This document shows, one piece after another, positions 1-11,542 of a DNA stretch of 64,000 bases. The stretch lies in the NCBI GenBank assembly GCA_907163345.1, contig CAJQUN010000052.1:682001-746000 (forward strand), read 5' to 3'. The notes under the pieces are model-generated. The model worked only from the letters and a program-made list of their open reading frames with translations. It was not told the DNA's origin and searched no databases. Source of the stretch: Haberlea rhodopensis. Its lineage: Eukaryota; Streptophyta; Magnoliopsida; Lamiales; Gesneriaceae. Position 1 is the first letter of the stretch; each line of letters opens with the position of its first letter. The position numbers were made by a program, and so were the translations under genes.

Positions 1-656
1 GGACTTTGACAAATTCATTTATTTTTCTTGAAATTTATTGTCAATGAACTCCAACTCGTATGCAAATGCCAGGATACCTAACACTTCGACTACATTGTTT
101 TGTCTCCGATTTCTTATACGAATTAGTCTTGTTCAAAGTAAAATGATATAATAACTTGTTACACCTACAAATTGACTAAATAAAAGTGAATTTTAAAAAA
201 AATTATTTCCTTTTGTACCCTTTACCAGATTAAAAGAGAGAGGTGGATAATGCTGACTTATTCAGATTCAAGATTATTATGTGATAAAAGTTCAACTATA
301 TGATGGGATGACACTTTTAAGTGGAGGATGTTGTAACTTCACTTTCCTGCACTATGTCCTTACTTTCTAATTACTAATTGCATTGAAGCCCAGGTGAAAA
401 TGCCTGTAAAATTAATCAGCATTTAGATTCCTTTATGCCTTGTGTTTATAAAAAAATAAGGTTATACCACCTTGATTATGTGGTAAAAGATTCGCACAAT
501 TTAAATACATACGATAATATGTCACTACGACCGGTTCACTCGATTCGTTCGGTAGAATCAAGGGAGAAAAATACTAAAAGTCTAGAGTTTACATCTTGCC
601 TCCCCCAAGTGGCGGAGGAGTCTGTGACCGGGAAAAATGAACAACTGATTGGTCTA
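1..656. other. AT-rich intergenic DNA
   Basis: No coding signal, RNA gene or clear repeat boundary is visible here. The one open frame at 435-662 has no recognisable domain and its composition looks like chance. The segment ends at the TG of the TRIM that follows. Confidence 0.6.
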
Positions 657-988
657 TGTTGAGAGTTGTTCGATATTGTGAATTTATAAGGTGTGGTAGC
701 TCTGATAAAATATATGGGTCACCACTCATTACCAATTGGTTTTGAGTTGGAACTCCATGTATTCTTAATATGGTATCAGAGCTAGCTTTTCATGTGACTG
801 ACTATTCCGTCCGCATGCTCACCGCTACCCACGTTGTCATCCACATGTTTGACTTATATAATATCATGCATGAGTGGGCATGTTGAGAGTTGTTCCACAT
901 TTAGAATTTACAAGTTGTATTAGCTTTTGATAAGATATATGAGTTACCATACTCATTATCAATTGGTTTTGAGTTGAAACCTCATGTT
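657..988 (+). mobile_element. TRIM (miniature LTR retrotransposon), copy 1
   Basis: Two direct repeats of about 110 bp both begin TGTTGAGAGTTGTT (657 and 881) and flank only about 110 bp of internal DNA. Directly after the first repeat, at 771-782, lies TGGTATCAGAGC. This is the standard plant primer-binding site complementary to initiator-Met tRNA. There is no coding capacity. LTR, PBS, short non-coding interior and LTR is the definition of a TRIM, which must be mobilised by enzymes from other elements. Related copies lie at 19985-20170 and 35425-35854. The outer end of the right LTR is diverged, so that boundary is approximate and I could not confirm a target-site duplication. Confidence 0.8.
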
Positions 989-1860
989 CTACTTTACTAC
1001 ACCGGGAAGAGTAGGAAAGAGGAATTATACGCGTTCATCACTTTTCTGACATTCAGCCCCGTCATTTTTCTCTACAATGTTTCAGCCCATATTTTGGGTC
1101 CCACCTAGCACACATCATCTGCCACTATCTGTTTCCATATCATTATTCATATATATTAAAATATTAATATATATACCTAAAATAATTAATTAAATAGATA
1201 AGAAAACATAAAAAAATTATAATTTAAAAATTATATTAAAAATTAAAATTAAAAAGTAAAAATGAAAAAAACTAATAATTTAAATTATAATTTAAGTTTT
1301 AAATAATTAAAATATAAAATAATATTCATAATTAAAATTCAATAAATTCTAAAAACTTTAAAAAATAAAAATAAAAAAAGTAAAACCGCTGCCCAGTCAG
1401 CATAAAACGTTGACTCGGCGACTGGCTGAGGTGCTGAGGATCCTGGCTGACTTCGCCCAACTCCATTGTGTAATGGGAGCTGAACCGAGGGTTGGAAAAG
1501 CCCCCCATTGTAGATACCCTTACATAAAGGCGTATTACATGTTATTAATTAGATCATAGAAATTTATTTTAATTTTAGTCAACACAATTCTAATCTCCAC
1601 AGATGCTACTTATAACATAAATAATTGCGTAATATTTGTTATTATTAATTAGATAATAATTTTATTACAAAAATTTTGAGTATGAGTTGTACAATCGTTG
1701 GTCATTTTATCAATAATATCAAAGAGATATAGAGCAAAGTAAAAAAGTAAATAAGCTTCAGGTACTACATAATCAGTATGGTAATCGGTAGATTTCGAGA
1801 GGAGCGGTAGACAAAGCTTAAAATGGAAAAAAGTACAGGAACCGGTAGAGACAGATAATC
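989..1860. other. AT-rich intergenic DNA
   Basis: Most of 1130-1380 is nearly pure A/T. A GC-richer block at 1385-1510 may belong to an old inverted-repeat element: TCTACAATG near 1070 recurs inverted near 1508. The match is too short to define an element. No gene is seen. Confidence 0.5.
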
Positions 1861-1944
1861 TGTAACACCCCAAAAATATTAATTACAAAATTGGACAAAA
1901 ATAATTTGAAGCTATCTTCAATGCTACTAAAATAATCATCCAAA

Positions 1945-1978
<34 letters not shown>

Positions 1979-2116
1979 TATGAATTTATGTTTAATTATA
2001 TTCCATAATATTAACTAATAAAAGAAAATATTTAATTAAGAATTAGGCATACACTTGTCAATACAATTGCCCCAACACATATCAACTCTTTAAAGCATCA
2101 ATACATGCAATTCCCC

Positions 2117-2124
2117 TATAAATA
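2117..2124 (+). promoter_or_regulatory. TATA box in 5' LTR
   Basis: TATAAATA lies about 256 bp inside the LTR, flanked by C-rich sequence. The same box is kept in the other LTR copy and, on the opposite strand, in the LTRs of the related element to the right. This placement marks the U3/R promoter. The role is inferred from position and conservation. Confidence 0.65.
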
Positions 2125-3069
2125 CCCCCCATTTCATCTGATTTAGCCCACAAAATCAAGAGCAAGTTTGACAGAGATAGTGTAGGAAATAGGGTGGAAA
2201 TAAGAAAATTATGAGGAAAATACCAAACCTCCTCCAAAAAATCCGAAAATTTCACACAATCATCCTTATACACCCAGAACACATTTAGTTTGAGAGGTGT
2301 AACAAAATCAAAGCCAAATCACCCAGAAAAATCGAAAACCCGTGAAGAACATTTGCAGAAATGCAACTCAGAAATCTATTTTGAGGTAGCGTGTTCATGC
2401 CTTCATTTCTTCTATTTTAAAACCGATTTTGATCTTGTGTATAAAATGAAAGTTGTTCAAAATGTGTTAATGTTTATGGGTATCTCGTCCGATTGCCCAA
2501 ATGGCCGCCGTACGAATGTATTTCCGGCAACAAAAACACCAAGTCAATCATTTTGAATTATCAGATTCTGGGCAAACTCCGTTGGGAATTTCAAAATGTT
2601 TTCTGAACAAATATTGTAGATCGAAACGAGGCGAACCTTCTGTAAAATTTTCAGCCGCGCGTGGATTTTTAAAGTCTTATTTAGAAATTACCCGGACAAG
2701 TTTTGTACAAAAAATGATTTGCAGAAGATTCAACAACATATCTGGGTTGCTAAACACCAAAATTACTTATATTATGTTTATAGAACTTTATTTGACATCT
2801 GGGTTCAAAATCGAGCCAATCCAGTAAGACATCAAATAGTGAGGTGAGGTGTACTATCGAATTCTTGTTATATAGCCTTTTGGCATTTGGCCTGGAATTT
2901 ACAGTATCTTGTTATTCATTATCTCACCTTTTATATATTGTCATCATATTGTACATTATCTCGTCCCATTGGTCATCTTGATCTGCATGTTTATTTATCT
3001 TGAATGTTATCGATCACTAATCGATTCCTTTGATTGAACGAATCATTTGACTGAATGACTGAATGAATG

Positions 3070-3210
3070 GAGCCCTGGATATTTATCCACTGGACAACAC
3101 GGCTTCGGCCCGGAAAGTGAGTCCAATGAACAACGGATGACAGTCCGGGTATATGGTTCATCTGAACAACGCGCACCGTTTTACGGTCCGGAGAATGGTT
3201 CACTTGGCTC
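3070..3210. repeat. Short tandem repeats inside the LTR
   Basis: Three imperfect units of about 36-42 bp follow one another. Each carries a (G/T)AACAACG-like core followed by a (C/G)TCCGG or GCCCGG block. Equivalent arrays occur in the second LTR (about 7510-7650) and, on the opposite strand, in both LTRs of the chromovirus (about 50570-50710 and 58293-58433). Conservation across two families suggests an LTR regulatory module, but this is inference. Confidence 0.6.
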
Positions 3211-4204
3211 GTAAATGACTGAATGTACAGATCCTATCTGAATATGTGGGGAAAAGTGCTACACCGAACTGTCTGGTGGGAGCCACCTCTTTAGCCCACG
3301 ATATTCACTCTGAAATCCTAAATCATCACTGTTCAGTATTGACAATTACTTGACTGCAAGATCTTTGTTACATGACATATCATATTGAGAAATTGCATTA
3401 TTTGATAATTACAGATATAAAGCCATTGTTATTCCCTCACTAAGTCCTCAAAGACTTAACCTCTGTTTTCCTTGTAATTTATTGTGAGTTCCAGATACAG
3501 GAGTACCGGAGCCAGAACCAGAGGAAAATTAGGAAAATGGAAATGTTGGCTTACCGGGACTGTTATAGTATTTTCTCTTTTATTAAGTGTCGGACCATTA
3601 AGGAGTTTGTACTGCGATGTATTTTGTTACTAATTAGAATGTATAAACGCTTCCGCTACTAAAAATGAATGTTTGACTAAACGCTTCCGCTATTTCCGAA
3701 AAGGTTTTGAAACCCTCGTGCGTAATGTTCTTAGAGAATGTGATACCGGATAAGGGATAAATTAATTTGTGCCCTAGTCGGGTCCCACATCATTGGGTAA
3801 TAGAATAAACTCCATAAGAATTTTATGCTTTGGGTTGTAAGATATTGATGAAGTTGACTGGTTTATTTCAGGATAAAAGTCTCTAGTGCTCATACAAGAA
3901 TGCTTAGAAGACATTGGTAAGAAAAAGCAACAAACTATTTGTAACCATAGAGTTATGGGCTACAGGCCGAGCCCAAAGTTTCCCCTATTGAGACTATTAT
4001 GGTTGACATTCAGATAGAGTAAACCCGGAACAACCAATTAGGATTGATAGTATTCACCAAACTTTGTTTTTCCACAATTGTCACTATTTCAGATAATGGT
4101 GACTTTACCTTACTATAGTTATTTAATCTTGTGCATTACGCATTATTAATATTAACTCCCTATTTAAAAATAAATATGTCTTAAATCACCACTTTCTCAT
4201 AAAT

Positions 4205-5790
4205 TTGATGATGTCGTCAAGAAATAATTCACGAGCTAGGATGTCATCGTCACTTGGTGGTAGCTCTCACACGAGAAATCAAGGAAATGAGGAAAATTCT
4301 CCTGAGGAAGTACGTAACCCAAGAAGGAACGACGAGCAAGAAGAACAGCGTCCTCGACAAGAGCTACCCAACAGGAATGCGATGGAAATTTTACAACAGC
4401 TCATGCAATTCTGTCAACAAAATCCTCCACGAAACGTCACGAGGAATGAAGAACCACTAGATAGAGCACTTGAACGATTTCTGAGGTTCCACCCACCTAA
4501 ATTCTACGGAACCCCTAATGCCCATCATGCAGAAGAATGGTTACTCAAAATTGAGAGAATATTTACTGTTCTCAACTATTCTGATGAACAGAAGGTCAGC
4601 TTTGCTGTCTATCAATTTGAAGATGCAGCTCATCATTGGTGGAGAGTCATAGATCATCAATGGAAAAGAAATCAAACCCCGAGGACCTGGGCGAATTTTG
4701 TACGTGCATTCGAGGAGAAATATGTTACGCAGGTAATACTGAACACTCGTGAACGAGAGTTTATGGATTTGGTACAAGGAAGACATACTGTAGCTGAATA
4801 CGAGGCCGAATTCCACCGACTAATTCACTATGCTCCACATTATATAGATGATGAACCAAGGAAAACTAAGAAATTCATTCAAGGCTTAAATCTTGATATC
4901 CGTTGGGCCACACTATCCACCGAATCCACTAATTATCTTTCTGCAGTCAACCAAGCGTTACGAGTTGAATCCGATATCAAATCATTGATCCAAAGAGAGC
5001 AGAGGGAAAAGAGGCTCTATAACCCAAATTTGACAGACACAAGCAATAAGAAGAGGGATCTTGGAAGGAAATAATTGGAGAACCACCTGGGCAGAAACCA
5101 CAAGGAGGCTTGGGTAATGTTAATGCACCAAAATGTGGCTATTGCAAGATGCCCACTCACAAGGAAGAGAACTGTTGGAGAAAGAACGGAAAATGTCTGG
5201 TCTGTGAAAGTGAACAACATCGTATCCAAGATTGCCCAAAAAGGACCCAGAAGATACCACCGCCACAAAAACCGAGAATCCCAACAAGGGCTTATGCCTT
5301 AATGGGAAATGAAGAAGTTGACCCGATCGTTGTGGTTGAAGGTACCGTTATTTGACTTTCAAAAGTTGACTAAATCTTGTTTGGCCCTAGAGCTACACAT
5401 TCTTTTATTATACTAATAACAATTGGCATATCATCTAGGAATCAGTTTACCGATAGAATTGAGGTAACCACCGACACCGTCAATAAAAACTACCCACTAA
5501 AATTCTACGAACTAGAATATCTGGCAGATTTAATCAAGCTACATACATGATTACGTTATGCTGAGCATGGACTGTTTGTTCAAACATCAAGCACACATAA
5601 ACGGCTATACCGAGGAAGTAACTTCACCAGGTGCGACTACACCAGCTACCAGATGCCATCAATCATAAATGATAGATGGTGGTAATATCTACATTGGAAT
5701 CAAGGACAGATAGAAGAGATGAGAAACTCAAACCGAGGTAAATATAGCTACCAGAGAGGAAGTCTCAGTAAAATCATTACCTGAGGTTGG
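4205..5790 (+). pseudogene. gag: Ty3/gypsy gag-protease remnant
   Basis: The first 289 codons (4205-5074) are a typical plant gypsy Gag. A charged, low-complexity N-terminus is followed by a retrotransposon-gag domain with PPKFYGT, EEWLLKIERIF and HHWWRVIDHQW landmarks. A one-base frame change near 5070-5110 then shifts the two zinc knuckles into the next frame (5110-5355). Both knuckles keep the C-X2-C-X4-H-X4-C spacing. Beyond a stop at about 5355 the protease survives only as traces: ATHSF near 5390 and a stretch near 5460-5615 that matches the intact relative, with several stops. RT, RNase H and integrase are absent. Gag is strongly similar to the ORF at 54827-56521, so the two elements belong to one lineage. 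Confidence 0.92.
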
Positions 5791-6301
5791 ATTTGAGCCT
5801 AACATTTTTCCTCCCTTTAAAGTCATTCACTCTTTTCAGCCAGAGAACCTTTTGCGGACATACACTGCTCCACCCAGTTTCTTTGTCTTCAAATCCGGTC
5901 ATGGATTAATTAGGACTTAATATCAAAAGTTTGATGTTGATATTGACATTTTCTTTGAATACCTACGCCCTGCATTCATTCCCGGGTAGTGGAATAAAAT
6001 ATTTTTTTCTCTCTCTCAACCATGTGTTTCTTCTTCTACTTCTTGATTCTTATCCAAATACTAAAGGGATCGTTATTCACAAGCTCATAGAGTCATAGTA
6101 GACCATGCTGCTCACCAGAAATGGAAAACCACGAGTGTAGTTTTCTCGACTCGACGACAACAACAGAAGATCGGCTAGATGAAGAACCACGTTACGCAAC
6201 TGAAATCATGTCAAAGGAAGTTAGGACATGGAAAGAAGATTTCAATTCAAGGCTTCAGAGTTTTGCGGTAACAATGATGGAATTTGGGGACCAGATTCCT
6301 T
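5791..6301. other. Non-coding 3' interior of the gag-only element
   Basis: This stretch replaces the roughly 3 kb of RT, RNase H, integrase and chromodomain expected here. A 60-codon frame at 6121-6303 shows no recognisable domain. The last 20 or so bases before the polypurine tract, including GGGGACCAGATTC, match the same position of the chromovirus at 52041-52070. The deletion therefore ends just inside the conserved 3' end. Confidence 0.7.
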
Positions 6302-6315
6302 GAAGGAGGGGAGAT
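6302..6315 (+). other. Polypurine tract
   Basis: GAAGGAGGGGAGAT abuts the TG of the 3' LTR. It is the plus-strand priming site expected for a gypsy element, and the same tract occurs inverted at 52027-52040 in the related element. Confidence 0.9.
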
Positions 6316-8230
6316 TGTAACACCCCAAAAATATTAATTACAAAATTGGACAAAAATAATTTGAAGCTATCTTCAATGCTACTAAAATAATCATCCAAAA
6401 AAAAAATAATAATAATAATAAATTATGAATTTATGTTTAATTATATTCCATAATATTAACTAATAAAAGAAAATATTTAATTAAGAATTAGGCATACACT
6501 TGTCAATACAATTGCCCCAACACATGTCAACTCTTTAAAGCCTCAATACATGCAAAACCCCTATAAATACCCCCCATTTCATCTGATTTAGCCCACAAAA
6601 TCAAGAGCAAGTTTGATAGAGATAGTGTAGGAAATAGGGTGGAAATAAGAAAATTATGAGGAAAATACCAAACCTCCTCCAAAAAATCCGAAAATTTCAC
6701 ACAATCATCCTTATACACCCAGAACACATTTAGTTTGAGAGGTGTAACAAAATCAAAGCCAAATCACCCAGAAAAATCGAAAACCCGTGAAGAACATTTG
6801 CAGAAATGCAACTCAGAAATCTATTTTGAGGTAGCGTGTTCATGCCTTCATTTCTTCTATTTTAAAACCGATTTTGATCTTGTGTATAAAATGAAAGTTG
6901 TTCAAAATGTGTTAATGTTTATGGGTATCTCGTCCGATTGCCCAAATGGCCGCCGTACGAATGTATTTCCGGCAACAAAAACACCAAGTCAATCATTTTG
7001 AATTATCAGATTCTGGCAAACTCCGTTGGGAATTTCAAAATGTTTTCTGAACAAATATTGTAGATCGAAACGAGGCGGACCTTCTGTAAAATCTTCAGCC
7101 GCGCGTGGATTTTTAAAGTCTTATTTAGAAATTACCCGGACAAGTTTTGTACAAAAAATGATTTGCAGAAGATTCAACAACATATCTGGATTGCTAAACA
7201 CCAAAATTACTTATATTATGTTCATAGGACTTTATTTGACATCTGGGTTCAAAATCGAGCCAATCCAGTAAGACATCAAATAGTGAGGTGAGGTGTACTA
7301 TCGAATTCTTGTTATATAGCCTTTTGGCATTTGGCCTGGAATTTACAGTATATTGTTATTCATTATCTCACCTTTTATATATTGTCATCATATTGTACAT
7401 TATCTCGTCCCATTGGTCATCTTGATCTGCATGTTTATTTATCTTGAATGTTATCGATCACTAATCGATTCCTTTGATTGAACGAATCATTTGACTGAAT
7501 GACTGAATGAATGGAGCCCTGGATATATCCACTGGACAACGCGGCTTCGGCCCGGAAAGTGAGTCCAATGAACAACGGATGACAGTCCGGGTATATGGTT
7601 CATCTGAACAACGCGCACCGTTTTACGGTCCGGAGAATGGTTCACTTGGCTCGTAAATGACTGAATGTACAGATCCTATCTGAATATGTGGGGAAAAGTG
7701 CTACACCGAACTGTCTGGTGGGAGCCACCTCTTTAGCCCACGATATTCACTCTGAAATCCTAAATCATCACTGTTCATTATTGACAATTACTTGACTGCA
7801 AGATCTTTGTTACATGACATATCATATTGAGAAATTGCATTATTTGATAATTACAGATATAAAGCCATTGTTATTCCCTCACTAAGTCCTCAAAGACTTA
7901 ACCTCTGTTTTCCTTATAATTTATTGTGAGTTCCAGATACAGGAGTACCGGAGCCAGAACCAGAGGAAAATTAGGAAAATGGAAATGTTGGCTTACCGGG
8001 ACTGTTATAGTATTTTCTCTTTTATTAAGTGTCGGACCATTAAGGAGTTTGTACTGTGATGTATTTGTTACTAATTAGAATGTATAAACGCTTCCGCTAC
8101 TAAAAATGAATGTTTGACTAAACGCTTCCGCTATTTCCGAAAAGGTTTTGAAACCCTCGTGCGTAATGTTCTTAGAGAATGTGGTACCGGATAAGGGATA
8201 AATTAATTTGTGCCCGAGTCGGGTCCCACA
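6316..8230 (+). repeat. 3' LTR of the gag-only gypsy element
   Basis: This is the second LTR, about 1915 bp, starting TGTAACACCCC and ending GGGTCCCACA. It carries the same TATAAATA box (6562-6569) and the same internal tandem units as the left copy, with a shorter AAT run. The TSD TAATC follows at 8231-8235. Confidence 0.95.
6562..6569 (+). promoter_or_regulatory. TATA box in 3' LTR
   Basis: TATAAATA is in the same position as in the 5' LTR. If used, it would drive transcription outward towards 8231 and beyond. Confidence 0.5.
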
Positions 8231-10141
8231 TAATCCGGCGATGACAATTATTGGTTAAGGTTATAAAGATAACTTGATCCAAACAGGGTCATACAATTAT
8301 CAGATAACCCCCAATAGTAAATATTAGAATAAACTAAGTTTCGGTGATAACAAAAGAACTTATTAACCCAGTCTCGCTGAATGGAAGGAACCGATGACAA
8401 ATAAACTATATAAAATACTTTAACACAACAAAATAATCAGCCAGATAAATATTAAAGCATTATCGTTTGGTACAATGGATGTGATGAGATAAATGAGTGA
8501 TTATTAGTTGAAAATTATGATTTATCTTTACCTTTATCAATATACCAAATGATGTCTAAGCATATTATTTGGATATATGATTACGAACCCTGCAGATATG
8601 AAGAGAGATTGCATACAATGATCATATAAGTAAGTAGCAGTCAATCAGGGCTAGACATGAAAAATCAACTGAGCTAATTTATACAAGAACATAACACTTG
8701 ATTAAATTGAAGAGAAGACAAAGTTAACATATAATTTGTCTCATATTACTCGTCGTTCAAAGTACAGTAGTTAAGAAACCGTTGATATTATATGTAGCAA
8801 AGATACAGACTAAGCCAATTAAATACACAAGTACTATTTTTGGTAGGGAGTCGGTTAGCATTTAATGTAAGATAGAAAGAACTCTGCAAAAATCGACTTT
8901 GTGTAGAAAACAAGAGTATGTCATCCACTTTTTGAGGCTATTAATGTTGGAGTTTCAAGTATCTAAGGATGTTTACATCGGAGCAGACTTGAAACTTCAT
9001 ACATTTACGAAAGTTAAGGCTTTCTAGCATTCAGTACGCATACTCCGCTCAAGCACTACCGATTTGCTTTATCTGATCATTGCAGATTATTTATGATATT
9101 TTCACTCAATCTGTTGTATTGAGTGAATATAGGATTAAACTGTTAGATAGTTTATTTGAACAGAAATAGTGAGAATGTTAAGTTGCTATGGATTTCAGCT
9201 GAATAGAGCAAAAACAAAATAAGTTGAAGTGAGATTATACAATTCGTTGTATCGTTCAAATCCTATAGTGGAAATTCTTTCGAACTTTTATAAACAAATT
9301 CGGATTCATTTACATTATTACACTGTGCTTTCTGTTATTTTATACTGTCATTGGTTTAGCTATCCACCGAATATTTTAAACATGTGGGGTTCTCTAGTAC
9401 AATATGATTTAAAACACATCTCAGTAGTTATTGTTTAAGACGAGTATTCATTTCACAATCACTTGTCAGATAAAAATATTGTGACAATTTGAGAATAAAG
9501 AATGCAAAATCTCAATTTTAAAAAATTGTGTTTTTGCTCGTTAAGTAGGAACAAGTAAACAATAGCCTATATTCCCTGCTTTCCGGATTTCTATATTCTA
9601 TCAGAGCCATTGGTTCGTGGATAGACTAATATGAGTGATAAGTAGATGAAAAATTAAGGACAAAATTTTATTTTTGATAATTTATAATATGTTTGGTTTA
9701 TATGATTACAAAGTAATATTATAACATATATTATTTTTTGTGTAATTGATAAGTGAGCGATGGTAATTATGTCAACTACCGAAATTACTCCCGATTTTAA
9801 TAAAAAACAAGAAATGTACATTTATATTTTCGATCCCCTAGTCACATTTCGTCCTCATGAACATTATGTCCATTTCTCAATTCTCCCCAATTTCCCCACC
9901 CATCAACCGAGGGGCAAGGCGACCAGGGGCACTGTCAATTCATATTCCCAAATTTGAACGTCCCAACAAAATGTAAAATTCAAACTTTCGATGGTATTTT
10001 AGTCATTTTAGCGAACAAGTAAATTAATCTACTATCTTATTCTCTAAACCAAACATCATATAACTTATCATATTATATTATTTATTATTTTCTCATAATT
10101 TTAATAATTATATTATTTATCACATCCTGCATATCAAAGGG
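8231..10141. other. AT-rich intergenic DNA
   Basis: I see no gene. Two weak inverted-repeat candidates occur: about 8456-8561 (GTTTGGTA near the left end, its complement near the right) and about 9637-10124 (GTGATAA and TTATCAC ends with inner TGTTTGGTTTA and its complement). Both could be old MITEs, but no target duplication was confirmed. Confidence 0.5.
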
Positions 10142-10405
10142 GGGTTTGTTTGATGATGCCCTTAAGGGTAGTGCCCTTAGGGGCATCATCACCATTCATT
10201 TGGAATCTTTTTTTAAAAAAGATTCCATATGGATGGTGGATGATGTCCCTGAGGGCAGTGCCCTTAAGGGCAGTAATAATGAAACCTCAAATGGGCTCCT
10301 ATATGTTTAATTCGGACCCCTTGAAAAAGATTTCATATGGATGGTGGATGATGTCCCTGAGGGCAGTGCCCTTAATGGCATCAATAATGAAACCTCAAAG
10401 GGCTC
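10142..10405. mobile_element. MITE-like element with internal tandem duplication
   Basis: The left end (GGTTTGTTTGATGATGCCC) and the block GGTGGATGATGTCCCTGAGG match the smaller element at 43782-43934, so this is a dispersed family. A unit of about 115 bp containing that block, GGGCAGTGCCCTTAA and a downstream flank is repeated (about 10204-10318 and 10322-10430). The right end is therefore duplicated and its true terminus uncertain. No coding capacity is present. Confidence 0.6.
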
Positions 10406-11095
10406 CTATATGTTTAATTCGGACCTCTTGATTGCACATTTAGTTTTGACTCCATTCCATACATCCAATCTATGTTTAATGTATTCAACAACTTGCTCTC
10501 CTTGGTTATTTTACTCCTCGCCTCAGAATATGAATACCAACATTTATGATAAAAACAAATTTATTTTATATTTTATTTTGTTAAAGTTTATGAACCACAT
10601 TATTAAGTTATTGTCGTCATTAAATTTATGTCTCTGTCCTAATAATTATTACATGCCTTCCCGACTTTCGAGAGACATGAATATTTTAAGTGATACACGT
10701 TTATTGGCTTACATATTATATAAATTAATAATTAGATTTGAATCCAACTGCCAGCTGATTTAACAATAAACAATGATAGCTGGCAAAATTTAATACCAAC
10801 TACAAACCCAGAGTTTCATAATTCTACCGCTAATTACTTTTAACGTTGTATTTAATTGAAGTATTTGATTCGAATTAATGGATTATAAATCTAGTCATTT
10901 GAAATTTATGGATTTAAAATACAATGAGTGAAAATACATGCAAAAAAGAGGAGGAATTTGAAATGTTCATTTTAATTTTTTACCCAAACAGATTTGAGTG
11001 AGAAATTTGAAATTCATTCATTTCAAATCCTTCCATCCAAACATAACCTGATAGATTTCAAATTCTTTATTCATTATGTACTCTATAATTCAAAA

Positions 11096-11248
11096 TTGGG
11101 TCATTCGACCCGCGGTGCCCTCACTGCAATCCAACTGTTTCGATTCATTTTGAGACTATTGGGTCCACACATAAAGATACTCGCAACATTTTGAGACTAT
11201 TGGAGTTACACTTAAAGGCAATGTTCAGGGTAGCGTCGAATGACCCAA
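11096..11248. mobile_element. Small MITE with 14-bp inverted ends
   Basis: TTGGGTCATTCGAC at 11096 recurs as its exact reverse complement ending at 11248. About 150 bp of non-coding DNA lie between them. The phrase TTTTGAGACTATTGG occurs twice inside. The A-rich flanks hide any target duplication. It lies about 300 bp beyond the 3' end of the MYB gene. Confidence 0.6.
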
Positions 11249-11542
11249 AAACACTTGGTATCTAATTTGATGTTATCTTTAATGTCACTAAGTATAAATA
11301 TTTCATATCAATTGAAAATCACGTAATTAATACATCTATGTAAGCAATCTTATATTAAAATTAAAAAGTAGTGGCCAAAAGTTTGGTAAGACATTTCTCT
11401 GCCAAAAATTAACACAAGCCAATAGTAATATTACACACTGGATTAATACAGAACAAGATGATCAAATACAGACGAAGTATTCAGTTATTTATTTATTTTA
11501 CTTCACAGTTCACACAAACTAGAGAAACTCCTTCAAAAAACA

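Larger units (their letters stand above)
1861..3789 (+). repeat. 5' LTR of the gag-only gypsy element
   Basis: It starts TGTAACACCCC and ends GGGTCCCACA, about 1929 bp. It aligns end to end with 6316-8230; I counted roughly 20 substitutions and a few short indels, about 1 % divergence. A trinucleotide AAT run lies near 1945-1977. At about 3070-3210 there are three imperfect tandem units of 36-42 bp. Its 3' half is clearly related to the LTRs of the element at 49998-59749. Confidence 0.95.
1861..8230 (+). mobile_element. Non-autonomous gag-only Ty3/gypsy element (TR-GAG type)
   Basis: The element is bounded by two LTRs (1861-3789 and 6316-8230) and by a perfect 5-bp target-site duplication TAATC (1856-1860 and 8231-8235). 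Between the LTRs are only about 2.5 kb. These hold a gag gene with a frameshift, a crumbling protease segment, and then about 0.5 kb without reverse transcriptase, RNase H or integrase. A polypurine tract (6302-6315) precedes the 3' LTR. The intact TSD and near-identical LTRs show that the deleted form itself inserted recently, so its enzymes came from a relative. The full-length element at 49998-59749 has a closely similar Gag and is the obvious type of helper. I saw no initiator-Met PBS after the 5' LTR. Confidence 0.93.

Noticed and set aside
1068..1515. Possible MITE with TCTACAATG ends
   Set aside because: Only nine bases match between the ends, with no target duplication; too weak to list as an element.
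2082..2827. Short frames duplicated at 6527-7271
   Set aside because: These are LTR sequence, and the repetition reflects the two LTR copies.
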